From: Mesorhizobium hawassense
GTDB taxonomy: Bacteria; Pseudomonadota; Alphaproteobacteria; Rhizobiales; Rhizobiaceae
DNA: 64,000 nucleotides
NCBI RefSeq assembly: GCF_003289945.1
Contig: NZ_QMBP01000001.1
Coordinates: forward strand, 620,001-684,000
Direction of reading: 5' to 3'
In this document: in pieces, positions 54,380 to 61,366 of the stretch
Position numbering within the stretch: the first letter of the stretch is position 1
Layout: every line of letters starts with the position of its first letter
Made by a program: the position numbers and the translations under genes
The notes under the pieces: generated by a model
Databases searched by the model: none
The model's input: only the letters and a program-made list of their open reading frames with translations
What the model was told of the DNA's origin: nothing

Positions 54380-55318
54380 TCAATTCCGGTTTGCAAAGAA
54401 GATGCCGGCCATGACGAGTGTTGCTCCAATCGCCTGGACTAGCGTTATCGTCTCACCGGCGACGGCCCATCCAACCACGAGAGCGACGACCGGCGGAATG
54501 TAATAGACCGACGCGGCCTTCAACGCTCCTAACATCTGGATGAGCTGGTAATAGATGACGAAAGCGATCCCCGTCCCAGCCAGACCCAGTCCGAAGATCA
54601 GCGCCAGCAGAGCCTCTCTATGGACAGCTAGCTCGCTCCAATGTCCCGGGGCCGCGAAGGGGGCCAAAAGAAAAGCTGCAAAGACCATCTGGTAGGTAGC
54701 CAGCTTAACCGGACCAAGGCCCAGTGACACCATGAACCGCCTCGCATAAACCAAGGCCAGCGCATAACTTGCCGATCCGGCCACCATCGCCGCCACTCCG
54801 ATCAACGGCGAGCCGCCGCTGGTCAAGGCCGCTCCGCGGCCAAGCGGCGCGACCAAAAGAATGCCCGCAAAGCCGATCCCTAGGCCAAGCGCCTTAACAC
54901 TGGTCAACCGCTCTGCGGGAAGCGCGACGGCGACGATCCCCGCGGTGACGAATGGAATAGCCCCGCTGAGGACCCCGGCAACCCCGGATGGAAGATTAGC
55001 GGTGCCGATGACGAAGCAAACATATGGGCCGACATTGGCCAAGAGCGCCATGGCGGCGAAGTGGTGCGCAAAGCGCCAGTCGGTCCTCCCCAGCGATCCT
55101 CGTGCAAGGGCAAAGATGGCGATGGGGAGTGCGCCGAAGATAGTTCGCAGCCACGCCACTTCCAGCGGCGGCACGACGGCGACCGCCATTTTAATGAATA
55201 GGAAGTTGGTACCCCAGATGACACCGAGCAGAACCAATAGGGACGAGGAAACCAAACCAGGTATCAACGGCGAACTTGCATCGCGACGAGGGCTGGACGA
55301 CTCGCTTACGGACTTCAT
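54380..55318 (-). CDS. EamA-family (DMT) transporter
   Basis: The 312-residue membrane protein has about ten predicted hydrophobic segments in two EamA repeats, the usual layout of drug/metabolite transporters. GVIWGTNFLFIKM is the first-helix signature and PLEVAWLRTIFGALP follows; the C-terminal repeat ends IGATLVMAGIFFANRN. Such exporters move amino acids or small metabolites; the substrate is not evident. ATG 55318 is preferred because AGGTG is well spaced. It lies 65 bases downstream of the AraC gene and reads in the same direction, so the two are probably co-transcribed. Confidence 0.88.
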   Translation of the reverse strand: MKSVSESSSPRRDASSPLIPGLVSSSLLVLLGVIWGTNFLFIKMAVAVVPPLEVAWLRTIFGALPIAIFALARGSLGRTDWRFAHHFAAMALLANVGPYVCFVIGTANLPSGVAGVLSGAIPFVTAGIVAVALPAERLTSVKALGLGIGFAGILLVAPLGRGAALTSGGSPLIGVAAMVAGSASYALALVYARRFMVSLGLGPVKLATYQMVFAAFLLAPFAAPGHWSELAVHREALLALIFGLGLAGTGIAFVIYYQLIQMLGALKAASVYYIPPVVALVVGWAVAGETITLVQAIGATLVMAGIFFANRN

Positions 55319-55383
55319 ATCTCGCACCTGAATTCGCTCCTCAGGTCGGCGAGAATGGCGATGCTAGTTGAAGATAGTCCGAC

Positions 55384-56280
55384 CTACCGCAGAAGGTGGG
55401 GCCTCGACCCCGTCCCGTCTTGTCGATTCCTTACCTTCTTCGGTGAGGTCTCTGCGGCGAACCGCCCGGGGGTCACTCCGGTGAGTCGTTTGAAATGGCG
55501 AGTAAGCTGACTTTGATCCGAAAAACCCACCTCGAGTGCCGTTTCGGCTGGAGAGGTTCCTGTTCTCAAGAGCATTTTGGCCCGCTCCACCCGCAGACTG
55601 ACGAGATACGAATGTGGCGGCATACCTGTCCCGGCCGAGAAGGCCCGGATCACCTGTGTGCCCGAGACCCCGGCCACATCCGCGAGATCGGAAATGCTGA
55701 CTTGACTTTCCGCCATGGCGTGAAGGTAGTCACGGACGATCGCTACTGTGCGGGGGGCAACGCGCGCATGGCTCCGTTCTGGCGAAAAACTTCCGTGACG
55801 CGCAAACAGCCTGCGAACAAATACGGCGATCCGTGACTCTCTTTCCAGCAAGCTCTCGGTAAGCTGCGATGACAGATGCAAAGCTTCGAATTCATTGTAG
55901 AGCTCGACGTCGTCAATGACGTGGCCTCCAAGTCCCCATTCCCCGACCGGACCCGTCTTGGCGTCCTCGAGCATGCGACCGACGAGCGCGGGAGAAGGAT
56001 AGAACATCCGATAGCGCCAACCCTCCGCGCTTGACGGCCGGCCCTCATGCACCACACCTGGGTTGATGACGCACAATGTGCCGGCAGGCATGACAAGCGA
56101 ACTTGCACGGCCCGGCCGAAATTGCTGTCCACCAGCCTCGATCACGCCTATTGCGAAAGTTTCGTGCACGTGTGGAGGAAAGACGAAATCGCGATAATCA
56201 GCGAACAGGAACTCCGTGGCCTGGAACGCATCGTCGCTCCACGCCCTAGACTGATTGCTATCTGATCCAGACTGCTTCAT
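55384..56280 (-). CDS. AraC-family transcriptional regulator with cupin sensor
   Basis: The 298-residue protein has an N-terminal cupin-like ligand domain (about 1-150; PPHVHETFAIGVIEAGGQ with the His pair). The C-terminal AraC double helix-turn-helix follows (about 195-290): ISDLADVAGVSGTQVIRAF, then ALEVGFSDQSQLTRHFKR and TPGRF. ATG 56280 is chosen; upstream in-frame codons have no signal. It faces the hydrolase operon across 326 bases and reads into the EamA gene, so it may control one or both. Confidence 0.88.
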   Translation of the reverse strand: MKQSGSDSNQSRAWSDDAFQATEFLFADYRDFVFPPHVHETFAIGVIEAGGQQFRPGRASSLVMPAGTLCVINPGVVHEGRPSSAEGWRYRMFYPSPALVGRMLEDAKTGPVGEWGLGGHVIDDVELYNEFEALHLSSQLTESLLERESRIAVFVRRLFARHGSFSPERSHARVAPRTVAIVRDYLHAMAESQVSISDLADVAGVSGTQVIRAFSAGTGMPPHSYLVSLRVERAKMLLRTGTSPAETALEVGFSDQSQLTRHFKRLTGVTPGRFAAETSPKKVRNRQDGTGSRPHLLR

Positions 56281-56606
56281 CTGCAAAATCGACACGAAAT
56301 TCGCTGGCGGCGAGGTGGGGTGACAAATCGCTCGCTTTTCGGCGCAGATGGTCACCCTTTAGGCACTTGGCAAGTCCAAGGGCATGCATATGCCCACGTT
56401 TCCTTAGCCTAGATAGGCGGCTACACGTCAGCGTTCCATCATACCAAGGTAGCAACAGTCGACTTCGATCACGGCAAGATTAAATGCTGGGAGGTAAGGA
56501 ATCGACAAGAAAACACGGGGGGATCGGCTGCATATGGTCATTGTCGAAGCGGACCGGTTGAGGGTCACTCACTTGGTCGCGCTTGCATTGAACGTAGGAG
56601 ACAGCC
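56281..56606. promoter_or_regulatory. Divergent intergenic region between araC-type gene and hydrolase operon
   Basis: These 326 bases contain no convincing open frame. A good ribosome-binding site (TAGGAG) precedes the hydrolase start. No clear sigma-70 box or repeat was identified by eye. Confidence 0.4.
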
Positions 56607-57653
56607 ATGTCCACGAGCTCATCGTTACCGAACCGGCGAGATGTTCTTGCCATTACAGCGGCCGCCGGCGCCGTCGGCCTGCTTGGCCCGCAGAGCTCCC
56701 AAGCAGCAGCGAGCATGTCAACTCCCGCCGGTCCTGGCTCTGTGTCAGGAGCGCCGCATCTCCCGGAAGGCTTCAACGACGTCTTTGAGAGCCGGTTTTA
56801 CACCGTCAATGGCGTTCGTCTGCACGCGGTGGTAGGCGGTGACGGACCGCCGTTGCTGCTGATCCACGGCTGGCCGCAAAGCTGGTACCAATGGCGCTTG
56901 ATCATGCCCGCGCTGGCACGGAGCTTCCGCGTGATCGCCGTCGACCAGCGCGGGATCGGTCTGTCCGACAAACCGCAGGGTGGATACGACTCCGGCACGC
57001 AAGCGAACGATCTCGTCGCACTGATGAATGCGCTCGGCCACAAGCGGTTTGCGACAGTAGGCTTCGACACCGGCATGGGGATCGCCTACGCACTTGCGGC
57101 GGATCATCCGGAACGTGTGGAGCGCCTTGTCGTTGGCGAGGCAATCATCACTGGCGTCACTCCTTCGCCGCCGCTGATCACCCCCGGGCCCCTGAACAAG
57201 CGGCTCTGGCACATCGCATTCAACCGGCTCGACGGTGACGTGAATGAGCGCCTGGTTCGTGGACGCGAAGCCGTTTATTTCGGCGCGGAGTACGCCCAGT
57301 CGGCAGGGACACCTCTGCCCTCAAACGTCGTCAAATATTATGTCGATCGATTAGCGTCGAGCCCTGATGCCCTGCGCGGCAGCTTCGGATCCTATCGCGC
57401 GATCGACACCACGATTGCGCAGAATGCGCAGCGCAAGACACAGCGGCTGAGCCTCCCTGTCCTGGCGGTTGGGGGAGAAAAAGGTCTCGGGGAAGGGACC
57501 GCCAACACGATGAGGCTCGTCGCCGACAACGTGCAAAGCGTAATCATCCCTGGCAGTGGTCACTGGGTCGCCGAGGAAGCGCCCGAACAACTGGTGGCGG
57601 CACTGACTCCGTTCTTGACCCCCTACCGCGACGGATCGGTCGCTGCGCAGTGA
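56607..57653 (+). CDS. Tat-exported alpha/beta hydrolase (epoxide hydrolase type)
   Basis: The 348-residue protein has a twin-arginine signal (NRRDVLAITAAAGAVGLLG). The fold shows the oxyanion loop IHGWPQSWYQW, a nucleophile elbow with Asp in VGFDTGMGIAYA and a C-terminal catalytic His in GSGHWVAEEAP. An Asp nucleophile suggests epoxide hydrolase or haloalkane dehalogenase chemistry. It opens a plus-strand operon after TAGGAG. The signal peptide closely resembles that of the gene at 58636 although the mature enzymes differ (RRDVL, AAAGA, SQAA shared). Confidence 0.87.
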   Translation: MSTSSSLPNRRDVLAITAAAGAVGLLGPQSSQAAASMSTPAGPGSVSGAPHLPEGFNDVFESRFYTVNGVRLHAVVGGDGPPLLLIHGWPQSWYQWRLIMPALARSFRVIAVDQRGIGLSDKPQGGYDSGTQANDLVALMNALGHKRFATVGFDTGMGIAYALAADHPERVERLVVGEAIITGVTPSPPLITPGPLNKRLWHIAFNRLDGDVNERLVRGREAVYFGAEYAQSAGTPLPSNVVKYYVDRLASSPDALRGSFGSYRAIDTTIAQNAQRKTQRLSLPVLAVGGEKGLGEGTANTMRLVADNVQSVIIPGSGHWVAEEAPEQLVAALTPFLTPYRDGSVAAQ

Positions 57654-57663
57654 ACAAAAGATT

Positions 57664-57699
57664 GACCGCGCGCTGCTCCTTAGTCGGGGGAGCGCGGTC
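57664..57699 (+). other. Intercistronic hairpin GACCGCGC / GCGCGGTC
   Basis: An 8-bp perfect stem (57664-57671 with 57692-57699) closes a 20-base loop just after the hydrolase stop and before the enoyl-CoA hydratase start. There is no T-run, so it may set message stability rather than terminate transcription. Confidence 0.45.
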
Positions 57700-57723
57700 C
57701 ACCCCAAGATGCAGGAGACTCGC

Positions 57724-58545
57724 ATGAATTTCGAGACGCTCACGGTGCGTAGGGAAGCGGCCGTTCTTTTCACGGAAATTGCCGCCCCGCCCATGAACCT
57801 TCTGGGGCCGGAGCTGGTGCGCGATCTGGTTTCTCTCATTCAGCAAGCCGAGGCCGACGACAATATCCGCGTGATCGTGTTCAAAAGCGGCGACCCCGAC
57901 TATTTCATTTCCCACGTTGACGTGACGCGGATCGGTGCATACCGGGAAGCAGCGGCAACGCTCACCGGCGAAGCCTCGCTTGGGATGCTCTTCCGATACC
58001 TAAGCTCAAGTCGACTTATCACCATTGCGCAGATCGAAGGTCGCGTGCGCGGGGCGGGCAGCGAGTTCGCGCTAGCCTGCGATATGAGCTTCGCTGCGCA
58101 CGAGTCCGCGATCTTCGGGCAGCCGGAAGTTGGGTTCGGGTTGATTCCCGGCGCCGGCGGTATCCAGCATCTGACGCGCCAGATGGGTCGTGCACGGGCG
58201 CTTGAGACCATTCTAAGCGGCCGTGACTACGACGCAGAGCTCGCCGAGCGGTACGGCTGGATCAATCGGGCGCTTCCCGCGGCTGCACTTGGCGAGTTCG
58301 TCGCGTCGCTCGCTCATCGCATCGCCGGCTTTCCATCCGCAGCGCAAGCCCAGATCAAGGAACGCGTGAACGCAATCGCCCTTGCGCCGGCCGCAGAGTT
58401 TCGCTCCGACTCCGACCGCTTTGGCGAGGCCGCAAGGAACCCCGACGCACAGGGTCGAATACAAACAGCCATGAAGCATGGCTTCCAGACCCGCGATGCG
58501 GAACTGGATCTGGCCCAAATGCTAGAAGACCTAGGCGGCCACTAA
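57724..58545 (+). CDS. Enoyl-CoA hydratase/isomerase (crotonase) family protein
   Basis: The 273-residue protein carries the crotonase fold: RVRGAGSEFALACDMSFAA forms the first oxyanion hole and QPEVGFGLIPGAGGIQHL the second, with the Glu of the family in place. The upstream AGGAG sits 6 bases before ATG 57724; ATG 57709 is less likely. Crotonases act on CoA thioesters, but some use other substrates, and no CoA ligase is nearby. Its place inside an operon of exported hydrolases is unexplained. Confidence 0.85.
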   Translation: MNFETLTVRREAAVLFTEIAAPPMNLLGPELVRDLVSLIQQAEADDNIRVIVFKSGDPDYFISHVDVTRIGAYREAAATLTGEASLGMLFRYLSSSRLITIAQIEGRVRGAGSEFALACDMSFAAHESAIFGQPEVGFGLIPGAGGIQHLTRQMGRARALETILSGRDYDAELAERYGWINRALPAAALGEFVASLAHRIAGFPSAAQAQIKERVNAIALAPAAEFRSDSDRFGEAARNPDAQGRIQTAMKHGFQTRDAELDLAQMLEDLGGH

Positions 58546-58553
58546 GCTAGCAA

Positions 58554-58602
58554 CATCCTCATTTTGAAGCTCCGTATCACCCAAGCAGGGCTGATGAGGA
58601 TG
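58554..58602 (+). other. Inverted repeat CATCCTCAT / ATGAGGATG between operon genes
   Basis: Arms at 58554-58562 and 58594-58602 pair perfectly over 9 bp across a 31-base loop. It lies between the crotonase and epoxide hydrolase genes, so it is a candidate RNA structure; function unknown. Confidence 0.4.
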
Positions 58603-58635
58603 CTGGGAATTCACGCCTAAAGTTAGGACAACAGT

Positions 58636-59943
58636 ATGTTTCAAACATCACAAACTCGGCGGGACGTTCTTATCGCCGCGACCGCAGCGGGTGCTTTCAG
58701 CCTTCTTGGCAAGCAAATGTCTCAGGCAGCCGAGAGCGCTGCAATGCGGCCGTTCCGCATTGACGTCCCGGAAACGGAACTCGTCGATTTGCGCAGGCGC
58801 ATAAAAGCGACGAGGTGGCCTGAACGGGAAACGGTCTCTGATGAATCACAGGGCGTACCGCTTGCGACTATGCAGGGACTGGCACGCTATTGGTCGGCAG
58901 AATACGACTGGCGCAAGGTCGAGGCTAAGCTCAATGCCCTGCCGCAATTCATCACCGAGATCGATGGACTGGACATTCATTTTATCCACGTTCACTCGAA
59001 GCACGAAAATGCGTTGCCGCTCGTCGTCACACATGGGTGGCCAGGCTCTATCATCGAGCAGCTGAAGATCATCGATCCGCTCACCAACCCCACCGCATAC
59101 GGCGGAGATGCATCGGACGCATTCCATGTGGTGGTTCCATCTTTGCCGGGCTTCGGTTTTTCGGGCAAGCCGACCGCTACAGGTTGGAATCCAGAACGCA
59201 CCGCACGCGCTTGGGTCGTGCTGATGAAGCGTCTCGGGTATACGCAATTTGGGGCGCAGGGCGGCGATTTGGGCGCAGGTGTAGTTACCGCCATGGCCAA
59301 GCAGCAGCCCACTGAGTTGCTCGGCATTCACACCAACTTCCCCGGCACAATCCCACCTGACATCGCGAAGATGCTCGCGGTCGGCAGCCCCGCCCCATCG
59401 GAGCTCTCCGCTGATGAAAGGCGCGCGTTCGAGCAGCTCAAAGTCCTGTTTGCGAAACGCCGAGCCTATGCACAGATGATGGCGACACGGCCACAAGCTC
59501 TATATGGATTGGCGGATTCGCCGGTCGGCTTGGCCGGCTGGCTCTTTGACCATGGTGATGGTTACGGGCAGCCGGCGGCGGCAATGACCTCGGCCGTACT
59601 CGGACGTACCATCAATGGACATGAGGCAGGCGATCTCACCCGGGACGACGTCCTCGACGACTTCACGCTCTACTGGCTGACGAACACTGCGGTTTCTTCG
59701 GCTCGGTTCTATTGGGAACTGGATTTCAGCCTTTACAACGCTGCCGACATTTCCGTGCCGGCTGCCGTGAGCGTATTTCCTGGCGAGAACTATCAAGCCC
59801 CGCGGAGTTGGACTGAGCGCGCGTATCACAAGCTTGTCTACTTCAACAAGGTCGACAAAGGCGGGCACTACGCTGCGTGGGAGCACCCCCAGCTCTTTGC
59901 CCAAGAGGTCCGGGCGGGTTTCAACGCCATTCGCCAGATCTGA
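58636..59943 (+). CDS. Tat-exported epoxide hydrolase (EHN domain, microsomal type)
   Basis: The 435-residue protein has a twin-arginine signal (TRRDVLIAATAAGAFSLLG, residues 8-26). The N-terminal epoxide hydrolase domain (EHN) begins PFRIDVPETELVDLRRRI, then the alpha/beta core with oxyanion loop THGWPGSI and a nucleophilic Asp in GGDLGAGV. The catalytic His is in KGGHYAAWEHP near the C-terminus. Length is normal for microsomal-type bacterial epoxide hydrolases. Substrates are likely small exogenous epoxides. It lies 90 bases after the crotonase gene with an inverted repeat between. Confidence 0.9.
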   Translation: MFQTSQTRRDVLIAATAAGAFSLLGKQMSQAAESAAMRPFRIDVPETELVDLRRRIKATRWPERETVSDESQGVPLATMQGLARYWSAEYDWRKVEAKLNALPQFITEIDGLDIHFIHVHSKHENALPLVVTHGWPGSIIEQLKIIDPLTNPTAYGGDASDAFHVVVPSLPGFGFSGKPTATGWNPERTARAWVVLMKRLGYTQFGAQGGDLGAGVVTAMAKQQPTELLGIHTNFPGTIPPDIAKMLAVGSPAPSELSADERRAFEQLKVLFAKRRAYAQMMATRPQALYGLADSPVGLAGWLFDHGDGYGQPAAAMTSAVLGRTINGHEAGDLTRDDVLDDFTLYWLTNTAVSSARFYWELDFSLYNAADISVPAAVSVFPGENYQAPRSWTERAYHKLVYFNKVDKGGHYAAWEHPQLFAQEVRAGFNAIRQI

Positions 59944-59989
59944 AGCACAACCACGAATACCCATACATGAATGAGACAGGAGGCTCACA

Positions 59990-60514
59990 ATGAGCAATGA
60001 CGAGATTGTTGAATCAAGCTTCACAGCCATCATCAACGCCCCAGTCGACAAGGTAGACATCCCCAAGTGGTGTTTTACGCTGCCGGAGCATGAGTATCAG
60101 GGGTGTTCGCCGGCCCATATCGCCGCTGGATTCACCACGACGCCTGACGGCAAGCGCATGTCGATCAACGTGGAGGTGATCGGTGGCAGCCTGCTGGTCC
60201 AGCACTATGTCGAGAAGCTCGCGAAGAAGGACCACCTGATCCTCGAATCGGATTCCGACATCTTCACGCCAACGGGCCGCACGACGATTCACATCCTATG
60301 GGAACTGAGCGTCAAAGCGATCGACGGCAAAAGATGCGAGTTCACGAACCATGTCCGGTCAAGCGCGACGAAGGAGTTCGCGTCTTTTCTCGACCGGCAA
60401 GGAATACCTCTCGAGGTCTTCCGCGCGCAACGCCAACCCATGTCGATCGCTCACAACAAGGGTGAGACGCCCCTTTTTGCAGCCAGCATAGAGCGGGCCG
60501 CACTCAAAAACTGA
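59990..60514 (+). CDS. Uncharacterised protein, possibly SRPBCC-like
   Basis: The product is 174 residues starting at ATG 59990 with an AGGAGG ribosome-binding site. The N-terminal SSFTAIINAPVDKV and alternating strands with WELSVKAIDGKRCEFTNHV resemble START/SRPBCC small-ligand pockets, but there is no diagnostic motif. The family is common next to hydrolases and isochorismatases in soil bacteria. It is 46 bases after the epoxide hydrolase gene and 36 before the isochorismatase gene. Confidence 0.7.
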   Translation: MSNDEIVESSFTAIINAPVDKVDIPKWCFTLPEHEYQGCSPAHIAAGFTTTPDGKRMSINVEVIGGSLLVQHYVEKLAKKDHLILESDSDIFTPTGRTTIHILWELSVKAIDGKRCEFTNHVRSSATKEFASFLDRQGIPLEVFRAQRQPMSIAHNKGETPLFAASIERAALKN

Positions 60515-60550
60515 GTGTTCGCAGCAATCAACTTTTCAAGAGGTCCCATC

Positions 60551-61177
60551 ATGTCGATACCAAGCTACAAGAAGGAAACGACGGCGCTCCTGTTCGTCGA
60601 TCCATACAATGATTTTCTTTCCGAGGGCGGCAAGACGTGGCCGCACATCAAGGGAATCGCGGAGGAAGTCGGACTCATCGACAATCTGCGCACGATTAAG
60701 CAGGCGGCGCGCGAAGCTAGCATTCAGATCGTCATCGTCCCGCACCGTAGGTGGGAGCCCCACGACTATGAGAGCTGGTCACACCCTAGTCCCTCGCAGC
60801 GCACTGTCATGCGCGGCCATCACTTCGCCCGTGGTGAGTGGGGTGGCGAGTGGCACCCGGAATTCGCGCCGCAGGACGGCGATATCGTCGCCAAGGAACA
60901 CTGGGGCTCGAGTGGTTTCGCTAACACGGATCTCGACCTCGTGCTCAGGCAACACGGCATCACCCACGTTATCCTGGTCGGTTTGCTTGCAAACACCTGC
61001 ATCGAAACGACGGCCCGCTACGCCGTCGAACTCGGCTATCATGTCACACTGGTGCGGGACGCGACCGCCGCGCTCTCAAAGAAAATGATGCACGCCGCAC
61101 ATGACCTGAACGGCCCGACCTACGCGCATGCGATCTTGGAAACCAGCGAACTCGTCAAAGCTCTCAGGCAGGGCTGA
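60551..61177 (+). CDS. Isochorismatase-family cysteine hydrolase
   Basis: The 208-residue protein has the family's catalytic triad signature: an Asp in LLFVDPYNDFL, a Lys in VAKEHWGSSG and a Cys in LLANTCIETTARYA. The AAGAGGTCC ribosome-binding site precedes ATG 60551. Family members hydrolyse isochorismate, nicotinamide, ureidoacrylate or other amides; specificity cannot be read here. It closes the operon that began at 56607. The gap to the relaxase gene (61178-61366) has no obvious gene. Confidence 0.87.
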   Translation: MSIPSYKKETTALLFVDPYNDFLSEGGKTWPHIKGIAEEVGLIDNLRTIKQAAREASIQIVIVPHRRWEPHDYESWSHPSPSQRTVMRGHHFARGEWGGEWHPEFAPQDGDIVAKEHWGSSGFANTDLDLVLRQHGITHVILVGLLANTCIETTARYAVELGYHVTLVRDATAALSKKMMHAAHDLNGPTYAHAILETSELVKALRQG

Positions 61178-61366
61178 GCCCGCCGATGCAAACCGATTGT
61201 CTGCCACCCGAGATCGGCCCCGCTCGCCAAGCCGCCAACTACCGGAAGGCTTCAAGATTGCCGAGACAGCCCGGGACGGGCTGGTCCATCCCGAGAATTT
61301 TTCGAGGGAGGGCGCGCTTATACGTCGTGCCGACGTGCGCTTTGACGTGCAAATGATCTGGTCGCC

